A stretch of DNA of 64,000 bases from Acidobacteriota bacterium (GTDB lineage: Bacteria > Acidobacteriota > Thermoanaerobaculia > Multivoradales > JBCCEF01), in contig JBCCHV010000026.1 in the NCBI GenBank assembly GCA_039028635.1, positions 1-64,000 of the forward strand. Direction: 5' to 3'. The position numbers and the translations under genes are program-made. The notes under the pieces were generated by a model. That model was given only the letters and a program-made list of their open reading frames with translations, did no database searches and was not told the DNA's origin. Shown one piece after another: positions 1 to 8,550 of this stretch. Positions within the stretch are counted from its first letter, which is position 1. Every line of letters starts with the position of its first letter.

Positions 1-340
1 CCCGGGGTGGGGCCCCCCGCGCCCCCCCTCAACCGCCCACCCCCGCGATCGCTTTTTTCTCAAAAACTGGTGGCCACCCGGCCCGGGGGCCGGTGGGGCC
101 CGGGCGGTGGCGACGCCACCGCGATGGGTGAGGAGGCCCAAGAACCGCGCTTCTTGGGCCGGAGCGGGACGCGCAGTCAGGGGCGCGCAGTCAGGGGCGC
201 GGAGCCCCTCTCGGAACCGACAGCTAGCAGCGCTGGAAAAGGAAGCGAAGCGGACTTTTTCAGCAGCCTGCTAGCCCGCCCTTCTCTTGGCGAGGTCGAA
301 CGCCGAAAGCCCTTCGCGGAGCTGCTCCAGGGCTCGGAAG
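1..340. other. Non-coding, palindrome-rich intergenic region
   Basis: No convincing gene is visible in these 340 bases. The open frames that cross it are compositional by-products. The first 130 bases are runs of C and G with nested palindromes; the clearest is a perfect 9-bp inverted repeat with a one-base centre at 104-122 (GCGGTGGCG, A, CGCCACCGC). Bases 135-274 carry a composite repeat that recurs at 16724-16923 and is listed separately. Confidence 0.7.
135..274 (+). repeat. Composite palindromic repeat, copy 1
   Basis: Four blocks recur in copy 2 (16724-16923). Block A is a hairpin of 10-bp arms GGCCCAAGAA/TTCTTGGGCC at 135-144 and 151-160. Block B includes 184-200, whose complement is 17 identical bases at 16757-16773, and 203-214, identical over 12 bases to the complement of 16743-16754. 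Block C, 221-233, is the 13-base complement of 16724-16736. Block D, ctttttcagcagcctgctag at 255-274, is identical to 16904-16923 in the same orientation. The C-B-A part is therefore inverted relative to D between the copies. A 14-bp tandem duplication (cgcgcagtcagggg twice, 170-197) lies in block B. It may be a REP-like or miniature mobile element; no transposase is nearby. Confidence 0.85.
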
Positions 341-1240
341 CTACCCTTCCTGGTAGTCCGGTCCCCACTCCAAGATGCTCTGTTCGAGGGCGAAGTACTC
401 GCGAGGCAAGGACGCAGCGCTCAACTGCCGTCGGAGCTCAGCAAGAGCGGCGGGATCGTTGACCGGAACCGTCTCGAGTCCGTCGTCGAGCTCTCCCGAG
501 GACAAGACGGAGTTCAGGTGCGCCAGGAACTTCCTCGTCCTGAACTGATGTGCCCTCCTGCCGGTTTTCTTGCCGTCGATCTTGTGAAAGCGGCTCACCA
601 GGTCTCGCGAGTAGCACTCGATATCAAGGCTCGGCAGGAGCGAGACGAAGAAGCAGATCAGCAGGGCGTAGCGCGCATGGTCGTGGTAGCAGTCGTTGCT
701 ACGCCCGAAGAGATGCTCATCGAGCCCCAACATCAAGTCGGTGCAGAGTCGTTCGATTTGAACCGGCAGCCTTGGCTGCCAACCCTGCGGCCCGAGGGGC
801 AACGGAAATCGGCGATCGGGCTGAAAGGTCTCACCATAGAGCCAATGAAACACCGAAGCCGCGAGCTCGGCCGAGAAGAAGTTGCCCCAGCGGTAGTCCA
901 GGAGGCCTCCGAACGGAGAGATCAGCTGCTCCTCGAGCGAGTCGAAGGCTCGGTCGTTGCGATCTCGGCGAGCCTCTGGATCCTCCAGCACCCAGTCCCA
1001 GTAGGACTTGAATCGGAGGGTGACAGCCTCCAACGTCCCCTGTGGCGCCAGGAAGAGTAAGAGGTAGGGGCCGATCCCCCGGCCACCGGCCAAGTAGGCG
1101 TCGAGGTCCCCGGTCTCGAAGTAAGCCGTGACGGCCGCGCAGTCGTCGGTGGTGAACTCGTACCGTTCCCGAAGATCGGCCACGACATGCTCGAACAGCC
1201 CATCCCGGGTGCAGAGTTCGATTCCGTGCGGAGTCTTCAT
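341..1240 (-). CDS. Hypothetical protein, 299 aa
   Basis: I do not recognise this protein. It is acidic and aromatic, with no signal peptide. A hydrophobic run around residues 195-205 (YALLICFFVSLLPSL) could be a buried helix. It contains several Cys and His residues but no metal motif I can name. The ATG at 1240 is preceded by GAGGAG at a good distance, which supports the start. The gene stands alone, with about 440 bases of non-coding DNA between it and the divergent GTPase gene and a palindromic repeat beyond its 3' end. A cytosolic protein is the most that can be said. Confidence 0.7.
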   Translation of the reverse strand: MKTPHGIELCTRDGLFEHVVADLRERYEFTTDDCAAVTAYFETGDLDAYLAGGRGIGPYLLLFLAPQGTLEAVTLRFKSYWDWVLEDPEARRDRNDRAFDSLEEQLISPFGGLLDYRWGNFFSAELAASVFHWLYGETFQPDRRFPLPLGPQGWQPRLPVQIERLCTDLMLGLDEHLFGRSNDCYHDHARYALLICFFVSLLPSLDIECYSRDLVSRFHKIDGKKTGRRAHQFRTRKFLAHLNSVLSSGELDDGLETVPVNDPAALAELRRQLSAASLPREYFALEQSILEWGPDYQEG

Positions 1241-1684
1241 CCTGGCTTCTCCTCGACTCGAGCCGAATAGCTGGCGCTCGCCATTCGCGAGCCCTTATCT
1301 CCGCGCCATCGGCTCGAACCGATCGCGCCGACTTTCACCGCCGGCAGTCCGGGTTTTCCGGTCTCCGTCCGCCCAGCACGGCAGATGCTATCTCGCCTCG
1401 ATCGCCCATCGCTCGACGGCGACGAGCTTCCATGACGCTCGCGGCTCGACATCGTCGCCCCCACGGAGTCGTGCACTCTCTGGCAGCGCCAGAGCCAGCC
1501 TGCTGACCGGAAAGTGCCTGACGACCTCCCCTTGACCGGAGAGAACGCCAAACGGAGATCGATTTCCTCCGGATGAGGACAATCAGCCACCGAATGCGGA
1601 CGCCGCTTCGCGCCGCCGCCGAGTTTATTGACCCCTCCCGAGGCCGATGCTAAGCTGCTAAGCCTTCAGGGGCCCCTAAATCCC
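1241..1684. other. Intergenic region upstream of the GTPase operon
   Basis: About 440 bases between divergently transcribed genes. Short overlapping open frames here look like by-products of base composition. The right end holds the likely promoter for the GTPase gene (1628-1656). I see no RNA gene or strong hairpin. Confidence 0.6.
1628..1656 (+). promoter_or_regulatory. Sigma70-type promoter of the MglA-like operon
   Basis: TTGACC at 1628-1633, a 17-base spacer and TAAGCT at 1651-1656. Transcription would begin near 1663, about 20 bases before the ATG at 1685. The TTG that opens the reading frame at 1628 is the first part of this -35 box, which argues against it as a start codon. Confidence 0.55.
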
Positions 1685-2848
1685 ATGGTCTTCTTCAATT
1701 ACAGTACGATGCAGATGGCCGCCAAGGTCGTCTACTATGGGCCTGGCCTCTGCGGCAAGACCACGAATCTGACCCATATCTACACCAAGACGTCGGATAC
1801 GTCGCGGGGCGAGATGGTTTCCCTCGAGACGGAGACGGATCGAACCCTGTTCTTCGATCTGCTGCCGATCGACGTCGGTCAGATCTCAGGCTTCAGCACC
1901 CGCATCCAGCTCTACACGGTTCCGGGGCAGGTGTTCTACAACACCACCCGGAAGCTGGTGCTCAAGGGCGTCGACGGGGTGGTGTTCGTGGCTGACTCGC
2001 AGCGCGCCATGCGACAGGCCAACATCGAGTCGTTCCAGAACCTGGAAGAGAACCTCCAGGAGATGGGCCTGTCCGTCTACAGCATCCCCCTGGTGCTGCA
2101 GTACAACAAGCGCGACCTGCCGGACATCCTGACCGTCGAGGAGCTCGAAGAGGCCCTCAATGAGTGCGACTGGCCCGCCTACGAGGCCTCGGCCGTCCAC
2201 GGCCAGGGAGTTTTCGAGACTCTCAAGGGCATCTCCAAGCTGACCCTGATGTCGCTGCGCCAGAGGTTGGCGCGGGACGGCGAAGCCGAGGTGGTGAGCC
2301 CGGCCGCGGCAACTTCGACGGTGGCGCCACCGAAGCAGCCGCCCAAAGCGAGTCCCAAGCCGGCCGCCAAAGCCGCTCCCAAGGCCTCGCGACCTCAGCT
2401 CAAGGATCGTGACGTGCTGGGAGAGCTCGACCAACTGCGCAAAGCCGCCCTCGCCAAGCCGAGCGGCAAGAAGGCGGCGAAGGCGGCACCGGCCAAAGCG
2501 CCGCCGCCCGCAGCCAAGGCACCGGCGCCGCCGCCGGCCAAGGCAGCCGCCCCACCGCAGAAGGCAGCGCCACCGCCGCCCCGGAAACCGGCAGCGCCGA
2601 CGCCGTCCTTCGGGCCGACTCCGGAGCCCTCGAGCAACGGCCTCGGCGAGCTCCACCGCAGCCTTGCCCTGACCCTGAAACGGGCCGACTTCGAGCGCGT
2701 GCGGCGGGTCACGCTGTCCCTCCAGGTCGAAGACGGCGACAGCAACGTCGTCGATGCCGTCCGTGGCCTGCACATCGATCTCGAAAACCCGAGCGAGCTC
2801 GAAAAGCTCTTGCTGCGCTTGCGCATCGCGCTGCAAGCCCGGGAGTAA
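1685..2848 (+). CDS. MglA-like Ras-family GTPase with long C-terminal extension
   Basis: The first ~195 residues match the MglA polarity and gliding-motility GTPases: P-loop GPGLCGKT at residues 19-26, the TVPGQ switch-II region near 79, and NKRD at 141-144. MglA switches between GTP and GDP states and marks a cell pole with its GAP MglB in Myxococcus. The ATG at 1685 gives the family's usual N-terminus (MVFFNYS). Residues ~200-335 form an Ala/Pro/Lys linker, followed by a ~50-residue folded-looking tail (LGELHRSLALTLKRADFERV...). At 387 aa it is about twice the length of Myxococcus MglA. No mglB-like gene lies in the window. nrdR starts 12 bases after its stop, so co-transcription is likely. 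Confidence 0.9.
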   Translation: MVFFNYSTMQMAAKVVYYGPGLCGKTTNLTHIYTKTSDTSRGEMVSLETETDRTLFFDLLPIDVGQISGFSTRIQLYTVPGQVFYNTTRKLVLKGVDGVVFVADSQRAMRQANIESFQNLEENLQEMGLSVYSIPLVLQYNKRDLPDILTVEELEEALNECDWPAYEASAVHGQGVFETLKGISKLTLMSLRQRLARDGEAEVVSPAAATSTVAPPKQPPKASPKPAAKAAPKASRPQLKDRDVLGELDQLRKAALAKPSGKKAAKAAPAKAPPPAAKAPAPPPAKAAAPPQKAAPPPPRKPAAPTPSFGPTPEPSSNGLGELHRSLALTLKRADFERVRRVTLSLQVEDGDSNVVDAVRGLHIDLENPSELEKLLLRLRIALQARE

Positions 2849-2860
2849 CCCCGGCCGGCC

Positions 2861-3337
2861 ATGAAGTGCCCTTTCTGCTCGGCCAACCGAGATCGCGTGG
2901 TCGATTCCCGCGAGAGCCGCGATGGCGACACCATTCGCCGACGCCGCGAGTGCCTCGAATGTGCCCGCCGCTTCACCTCCTACGAGCAGATCGAGGACAT
3001 TCCCTACCGCGTCGTCAAAAGCGACGGCACGCGCCAGGACTTCAGCCGTCAGAAGCTCCTCGCCGGGCTCTTCAAGGCGTGCGAAAAGCGTCCGGTGTCG
3101 TCCCGCAGCCTGGAAGAGATCGCCGACCGAGCCGAATCCATGCTGCACGTCAAAGAAGACCGCGAGATTTCCACCCAGGAGCTCGGCGCCTTCATCATGG
3201 AGAGCCTCAAGGGCCTCGATCAGGTGGCCTACGTCCGCTTCGCCTCGGTGTATCGCCGCTTCGAGGACATCGACGCCTTCATGGATGTGCTCAAAGGGCT
3301 GGTCGGCAATCAGGAAGACATCAAGTCTTTATCCTGA
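2861..3337 (+). CDS. nrdR: Transcriptional repressor NrdR
   Basis: NrdR is the zinc-ribbon and ATP-cone repressor of ribonucleotide reductase genes; it senses ATP/dATP and binds paired NrdR boxes. Four zinc cysteines are visible (C3, C6, C31, C34), followed by the arginine-rich DNA-binding stretch and an ATP-cone from about residue 48 to 138. Length (158 aa) is normal for the family. It lies 12 bases downstream of the GTPase gene and 136 bases upstream of lon. No reductase gene is in the window. Confidence 0.96.
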   Translation: MKCPFCSANRDRVVDSRESRDGDTIRRRRECLECARRFTSYEQIEDIPYRVVKSDGTRQDFSRQKLLAGLFKACEKRPVSSRSLEEIADRAESMLHVKEDREISTQELGAFIMESLKGLDQVAYVRFASVYRRFEDIDAFMDVLKGLVGNQEDIKSLS

Positions 3338-3473
3338 GCCGCTCCCTCCTCCTGGGACCTCGACTCTCGAGCTCGCGAGATCGGCCCGATCGACGATCGG
3401 CACCAGCGGCGCGCATCCCGCGCAGCGCCACGGCCGGTAAGATCTGCCCCCACGACGTGAAGGAAGTGAGATT

Positions 3474-5849
3474 TTGAGGCCCAAGGCGAAAGCAGAAATC
3501 GTTCCGGACGTGCTGCCGGTCCTACCGCTCAAGGACACGGTGGTGTTTCCGTACATCATCGTTCCCCTGTCGATCAGTCAGGACGCCAGCGTCGAGGCGG
3601 TCGATCGCGCGCTCGCCTCCGGCGACCGTATGGTGATGCTGGTTTCCCAGCTCGGAGAGGATTTGGAGAGCCCGGGCCCCGAGGACCTCCACACCATCGG
3701 CACGGTGGCGGTGATCATGCGCATGCTCAAGCTGCCGGACGGCCGCATCCGGATCCTGGTGCAGGGCCATAGCCGCGCTCGCGTCGAGCACCTCAGTCAG
3801 ACCGAGCCTTTCCTGCAGGCGCAGATCTCCACGATGCCGGAGAGCGAGCCCGAGCTCGAGCCCCTGGAGCTCGAGGCCTTGATGCGCAGCGTCAAAGAGA
3901 ACCTCGATCGCGCCTCCGCCCTGGGCAAGAATATTTCGCCGGAAGTGATGGTGATCGCCGCCAACCTCGAGCAGCCGGGCCGGCTGAGCGACCTGGCGGC
4001 GAGCAACCTCGAGCTACCGGCCCAGGAAGCCCAAGAGGTTCTCGAAACCTTCGATCCCCTGGAACGCCTCGGCAAGGTCAGCGGCCTGCTGGCGCGGGAA
4101 ATCCAGGTGCTGACCATGCAGCACGAGATTTCCAACCAGGCGCGCGGCGAAATGGACCGCAGCCAGCGCGACTACTTCCTGCGTCAGCAGCTCAAGGCGA
4201 TTCAGGACGAGCTCGGCGAAGGCGATGAGCTGCGCGACGAGATCAACAACTACCGCCAGTTGGCGCGCGAGAAGGCAATCCCGGAGGAAGCTCTCGAGGA
4301 GCTCGAGCGCCAGATCCGGCGGCTCGAGAAGAGTCACCCGGAGAGCGCTGAAACCTCGATCATCCGCACTTACCTCGACTGGATGACGGCATTGCCCTGG
4401 AACCACTCGAGCACCGACCGCCTCGACCTCGGCATTGCCCAGCGGGTGCTCGACGAGGATCATTTCGGGCTCGCCAAGATCAAGGAGAGGATCCTCGAGT
4501 ATCTGGCAGTGCGCAAGCTGAAGGACGACGCACGCGGACCTCTGTTGTGCTTCGTCGGTCCTCCAGGGGTCGGCAAGACCTCCCTCGGACGCTCCATCGC
4601 CCGCGCTCTCGATCGTCAGTTCTTCCGCCTGTCGCTGGGCGGAGTTCGCGACGAGGCGGAGATCCGCGGTCACCGCAGAACCTACGTCGGCGCCCTTCCG
4701 GGGCGCATTCTGCAAGGACTGAGGCAAGCCGGGACGGCCAACCCGGTCTTCATGCTCGACGAGATCGACAAGCTCGGGGCCGACTACCGAGGCGACCCGT
4801 CGTCGGCTCTTCTCGAAGTGCTCGATCCGGAGCAGAACTCGGGCTTCGTCGACCACTACCTGGGGGTTCCCTACGACCTCTCGAAGGTCCTCTTCATCGC
4901 TACAGCCAACCTCCTCGAGCCGATTCAGCCAGCCTTTCTCGATCGCATGGAGGTCCTTCGCCTGTCAGGCTACACGGCGGCGGAAAAGCTGGAGATCGCT
5001 CAGCGCCACCTGATTCCCAAGCAAATGGTCGAGAACGGCCTGGAGACGGACGATGTCGATCTCACCGCCGACGCCGTCGAGCGCATGATCCGCGACTACA
5101 CGCGCGAAGCCGGACTGCGCAACCTCGAGCGCAGTCTCGCCGGGGTCTTCCGCAAGGTGGCGGTCGGAGTGGCGCGCAAGCTCGAAGCCGACGAAGAGCG
5201 CGGCGAGCCCCGGGTGATCGAGGCCGGCGAGCTCGAGGAGCTCCTCGGCCCTCCCAGCCATCACGGCGAGGAGTTGATGGCGACGGATCGCGTCGGCGTC
5301 GCCACCGGCCTCGCCTGGACCGCCACCGGCGGCGACCTGATGTTCATCGAAGCCATCGCCGTGCCGGGCAAGGGCAAGCTCTTGCTCACCGGCCAGCTCG
5401 GCAGCGTCATGCAGGAGTCGGCCCAGGCCGCCCTTTCCTTTGCCCGCTCCTTTGCAGCCGAAGACCGCCGCGCCGATGCCGACTTCTTCTCCCACCACGA
5501 CATCCACATCCACGCTCCGGCGGGCTCGATTCCGAAAGACGGTCCCTCCGCTGGAATCACCATTGCGACGGCGGTGATCTCGGTGCTCACCGGACGCCCG
5601 GTCGACCGGCGGGTCGCGATGACCGGCGAGATCACTCTGCGCGGCGACATCATGCCGATCGGTGGTTTGAAAGAAAAAGTGATGGCGGCCAAGATCGCCG
5701 GCGTGACCACCGTGGTGGTACCAAAGCTCAACCAGCGGGATCTCGCCGAAGTGCCCGAGAAACTGCAGAAGGGCATCGAGTTTCGATTCGTCGATTCGAT
5801 GGCCGAAGTTCTCGATCAGACCCTGGCGGCGCGCCGCAAGCGTCGCTGA
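3474..5849 (+). CDS. lon: ATP-dependent protease Lon
   Basis: Lon degrades misfolded and regulatory proteins in the cytosol. The 791-residue protein has the N-terminal Lon substrate domain (residues ~10-205), a coiled-coil segment, the AAA+ module with Walker A GPPGVGKT at 362-369 and Walker B (FMLDEIDKLG), and the C-terminal Ser-Lys protease with S692 (KDGPSAG) and K735 (GGLKEK). That Ser-Lys spacing of 43 equals the E. coli S679/K722 spacing. The start is TTG at 3474 behind AGGAAG (3461-3466), seven bases away. It follows nrdR and is followed after 15 bases by thiL. No heat-shock element is obvious in the upstream gap. Confidence 0.97.
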   Translation: MRPKAKAEIVPDVLPVLPLKDTVVFPYIIVPLSISQDASVEAVDRALASGDRMVMLVSQLGEDLESPGPEDLHTIGTVAVIMRMLKLPDGRIRILVQGHSRARVEHLSQTEPFLQAQISTMPESEPELEPLELEALMRSVKENLDRASALGKNISPEVMVIAANLEQPGRLSDLAASNLELPAQEAQEVLETFDPLERLGKVSGLLAREIQVLTMQHEISNQARGEMDRSQRDYFLRQQLKAIQDELGEGDELRDEINNYRQLAREKAIPEEALEELERQIRRLEKSHPESAETSIIRTYLDWMTALPWNHSSTDRLDLGIAQRVLDEDHFGLAKIKERILEYLAVRKLKDDARGPLLCFVGPPGVGKTSLGRSIARALDRQFFRLSLGGVRDEAEIRGHRRTYVGALPGRILQGLRQAGTANPVFMLDEIDKLGADYRGDPSSALLEVLDPEQNSGFVDHYLGVPYDLSKVLFIATANLLEPIQPAFLDRMEVLRLSGYTAAEKLEIAQRHLIPKQMVENGLETDDVDLTADAVERMIRDYTREAGLRNLERSLAGVFRKVAVGVARKLEADEERGEPRVIEAGELEELLGPPSHHGEELMATDRVGVATGLAWTATGGDLMFIEAIAVPGKGKLLLTGQLGSVMQESAQAALSFARSFAAEDRRADADFFSHHDIHIHAPAGSIPKDGPSAGITIATAVISVLTGRPVDRRVAMTGEITLRGDIMPIGGLKEKVMAAKIAGVTTVVVPKLNQRDLAEVPEKLQKGIEFRFVDSMAEVLDQTLAARRKRR

Positions 5850-5864
5850 GGACTCCGTCTCGAA

Positions 5865-6851
5865 ATGGCGGCGAACGAAGATCGCCTGCTGCGCTGGCTG
5901 CGGCGCCGCCTCGACGGCGGCCCGGAGCATCCCCGTCCGGGAGACGATGGCGCGGTGCTGCCGGCGGGCCCGGAGTCCACCGTCAGCGTCGACAGCCAGA
6001 TCGCCGGGGTTCACTTCCCGCCGGACCTCGACCCGCGCCTCCTCGGCCAGCGCCTGACCGCCGTCAACCTCTCGGACCTGGCGGCCATGGGCGCCGAGCC
6101 ACGCTATGCCTTCGTCACCGTGGCGGCGCCCCGTGATTTCGATCACCGGCGCTTTTTCACCGGACTTCTGGCAGCCTGTGAGCGTTACGGTCTGGTGCTC
6201 GCCGGCGGCGATCTGGCGCACCAGCCGGACCGTGTGATCACCACCATGACCGTGACCGGCGAACGGCGAGGAAAATGGCTCGAGCGCGCCAACGGTCGCG
6301 CCGGAGACCGACTCTGGCTGGGAGGCTCGGTTGGCGAATCGGCCCTCGGTCGCAAGCTGATCGAGACCGGCGGCTGGCTCGCGCCTCGCTCCTGTCGTCT
6401 GCCGACGGACTTGCAGCTCTCCCGCAGCGAAGCGGCCGCCGCCAAACGAGCTATCCGGCGCCACCTACAGCCAACCCCTCAGCTCGATCTGGGAAGAGCT
6501 CTCGCCGCGATGCCCTTTCCAATCGCGGCCATCGATCTCTCCGATGGCCTTTTGCTCGATCTCGAACGTCTGTGCCGAGAGAGCCGTGTCGGAGCCGAGA
6601 TCGACATCTCGCGGATTCCCTTGGCGGCCAGCAGCGATCGCCTCGCCGCCAAGCTCGATCTCGACGAAGTCGAGCTCGCCTTGGGTGGCGGAGAGGACTA
6701 TGTTCTTTTGTTCACTCTGCCTGCCGGCGCCACCCCGCCGCGGAAATTTCGCTGTTCACCGATCGGACGATTGATCGCTCGCCGCGGGCTATTTCGAAAG
6801 GGCGAGAAGGGCCCTCGGCCCTTGACCGCCGTCGGTTGGGATCATCTTTGA
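5865..6851 (+). CDS. thiL: Thiamine-monophosphate kinase ThiL
   Basis: ThiL phosphorylates thiamine monophosphate to thiamine diphosphate using ATP, the last step of the cofactor's synthesis. Visible family motifs are GDDGAV near residue 26, the NLSDLAAMGA stretch, LAGGD near 112, DLSDGL near 225 and GGEDYVLLF near 270. Length (328 aa) is normal. It starts 15 bases after lon and is the last gene before a strong terminator. Its place behind lon probably reflects operon packing. Confidence 0.95.
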   Translation: MAANEDRLLRWLRRRLDGGPEHPRPGDDGAVLPAGPESTVSVDSQIAGVHFPPDLDPRLLGQRLTAVNLSDLAAMGAEPRYAFVTVAAPRDFDHRRFFTGLLAACERYGLVLAGGDLAHQPDRVITTMTVTGERRGKWLERANGRAGDRLWLGGSVGESALGRKLIETGGWLAPRSCRLPTDLQLSRSEAAAAKRAIRRHLQPTPQLDLGRALAAMPFPIAAIDLSDGLLLDLERLCRESRVGAEIDISRIPLAASSDRLAAKLDLDEVELALGGGEDYVLLFTLPAGATPPRKFRCSPIGRLIARRGLFRKGEKGPRPLTAVGWDHL

Positions 6852-6972
6852 GAGCCTCTGACGGGCCAAGAGATCTACCAAAGACGATGCGCACGGCGCG
6901 CCCCATGGGGATCAGCCAGGTACTCTCTTCGACCGACCAGAGGGCCGAATCAGAAACTTCGATAACAACAAA

Positions 6973-7000
6973 AAACCACCCGAAACGGGTGGTTTCTTTT
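6973..7000. terminator. Bidirectional intrinsic terminator
   Basis: A 10-bp stem AAACCACCCG/CGGGTGGTTT (6973-6982, 6986-6995) with a three-base AAA loop is followed by TCTTTTT on the plus strand and preceded by a run of A that reads as a T tract on the minus strand. It sits between the convergent thiL and helix-turn-helix genes and can end both transcripts. Confidence 0.93.
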
Positions 7001-7023
7001 TCCAACTACGGACTGCGGCTTGA

Positions 7024-7707
7024 TCAAACCCGCTGGATCGTCACCTTGAGCGGCTTCATGTTTTGTTTGATCAAGGCACGAACCTGCTTCTCGAGACTCG
7101 CCTGCGAGCTCTCGAGCGCCTGAATTCGCTTTACCAGATCGCCTTCGCTCGCCGCCGCGGCCTTGCGCGGAGCAGCCTTGCGCTTGGCCGGAGCCGCCTT
7201 CGCCTTCTGAGGCCCGCGACGACCGCGGCGGGAATCGCTCTCCGAACGCAGCTTGCGAAACACATCCAACGCCGCAGCCGGATAACGCCGCTTACGCCCC
7301 GTCCCCTCGTGCGGGATCTGGCTGGCAAAGACCTTGGTGTAGCGCACCAGAGTCGGGTAAGAAATACCGGTCTCTTTGGATGCCTGGGTCAGGGTCATCA
7401 AGGTCTCCGCCTTTGCCGGCGCCGCTTGACTCTTCGCAGCCGTCGTGCGCCGACCGCGGCGACTCGCCTTGGGGGCCTTCGGCTTCGCTGCGGCGGCCGC
7501 CTTGCGGGGCCGACCACGCTTGCCAACGTTCTCTTTCTTGATCGCCTTGAAGACCTCCAGGGCCTTGATCGGATATCGCTGCTTCCGGCCCTCGCCCTCC
7601 GAAGGGATGCGATCTTGGAATTCTTTTTTGTACCGCTGCAACGTGGGCATCGAGATCTTTGTCCGCCTCGAGACTTCGGACAGGGTCAACAACTTGGCGT
7701 TTGCCAT
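7024..7707 (-). CDS. Tandem MerR-like helix-turn-helix protein with basic linkers
   Basis: Two similar helix-turn-helix units (residues ~7-55 and ~103-151) both follow the pattern TL-S-TKIS-PTL-RY-K-F and end with GRKxRYP...AL-VF. Each is followed by a Lys/Arg/Ala-rich tail. The first tail contains RGRPRK, the core of an AT-hook. The last ~35 residues look like a coiled coil (VKRIQALESSQASLEKQVRALIKQ). The protein should bind DNA, perhaps as a dimer, but no ligand domain is present. GAGGAGG lies well placed before the ATG. It may be a regulator or a nucleoid-associated protein; the target is unknown. Confidence 0.8.
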   Translation of the reverse strand: MANAKLLTLSEVSRRTKISMPTLQRYKKEFQDRIPSEGEGRKQRYPIKALEVFKAIKKENVGKRGRPRKAAAAAKPKAPKASRRGRRTTAAKSQAAPAKAETLMTLTQASKETGISYPTLVRYTKVFASQIPHEGTGRKRRYPAAALDVFRKLRSESDSRRGRRGPQKAKAAPAKRKAAPRKAAAASEGDLVKRIQALESSQASLEKQVRALIKQNMKPLKVTIQRV

Positions 7708-7865
7708 TTCGGGGTCGCCTCCTCAGGAACGATCACTTGACTTCTCATATAAGAACTAGGCGAAAACACTTCCTTTTCGATCATCGCCTTTACCATTATC
7801 GAGGCCATCAATGATGAAGTCAATGGTTTAATAGACGGCTACTGATATTTCTCGCAACCTTCAAA

Positions 7866-8339
7866 TCACGAAAGTTGACCGAGCACCTCTCGAATGGCAT
7901 CGAAGTTCGGCTGATCCCCGGCACTCTCGAGAACCTCTGCATAGCGCACCACACCGCTCTTGTCGATCACGAAGGCGGCCCGCTTCGAAACGCCACGAAA
8001 GCCCATCAGGTCTTCAAAGAGGGCACCGTAAGACTTCGAGACGTCCTTGTTGAAGTCGGACAGCAGCGGGAACGGGAAGGACTGCTCCCGCGACCAGGCC
8101 TGGAGCGCGAAGGGGCTGTCGACGCTGATTCCCACGACCTCGGCATCGAGGTCCCCGTACTGCTGATAGCTGTCGCGAGTCGAGCACAATTCGGCGGTGC
8201 AGACGGAGCTCCATGCGAGGGGGAAGAAGAGCAACACGACATTTTTCTGACCGCCGAAATCGGACAGGCTGACGGGATTTTCACCAGGGTTGCGAACCAG
8301 AGAGAAGTCCGGGGCAGTTTGGCCGACTTGAATCGACAT
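7866..8339 (-). CDS. Peroxiredoxin, AhpE/BCP-like
   Basis: Thiol peroxidase that reduces hydroperoxides in the cytosol. The active-site pattern P-x3-S-x2-C is seen as P40, S44, C47 (FPLAWSSVC), with Ser in the usual Thr/Ser position. C52 follows in TAELC and is a possible resolving residue. The surrounding sequence (APDFSL near the N-terminus, FPLLSDFNKDVSKSYG, RAAFVIDKSGVVRY) is typical of the family. The ATG at 8339 is chosen because GGAG lies seven bases upstream; a TTG at 8351 would place the ribosome-binding site inside the gene. Length is 157 aa. Confidence 0.92.
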   Translation of the reverse strand: MSIQVGQTAPDFSLVRNPGENPVSLSDFGGQKNVVLLFFPLAWSSVCTAELCSTRDSYQQYGDLDAEVVGISVDSPFALQAWSREQSFPFPLLSDFNKDVSKSYGALFEDLMGFRGVSKRAAFVIDKSGVVRYAEVLESAGDQPNFDAIREVLGQLS

Positions 8340-8537
8340 TGAGATCTCCAAAAAACAGAATGGGCTGTAATCGGGGTAATGGACCGAGGACCGGTCACTC
8401 GAGACCGGCAGATTCTATCCGAATTGGCAAAACGGTTCGAGCCGGCGGTACAGTAAGCCTTTGGCGCTGCCCTCGAAGGGCCTCTTCGACCTGAGATCAA
8501 CCGGTCATGTCGTCGAACATCGGTGAGCAATCCGAGC

Positions 8538-8543
8538 TAGGAT
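8538..8543 (+). promoter_or_regulatory. -10-like box of a candidate leaderless msrC promoter
   Basis: TAGGAT ends seven bases before the ATG at 8551, the distance expected if transcription starts at or next to the start codon. No Shine-Dalgarno sequence is evident between them. The -35 region is weak. Confidence 0.4.
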
Positions 8544-8550
8544 CGCCCTC

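Noticed and set aside
1628-1684. TTG at 1628 as start of the GTPase gene
   Set aside because: It coincides with a good -35 box and would add 19 residues before the standard MglA start; ATG 1685 fits family length and an upstream purine run.
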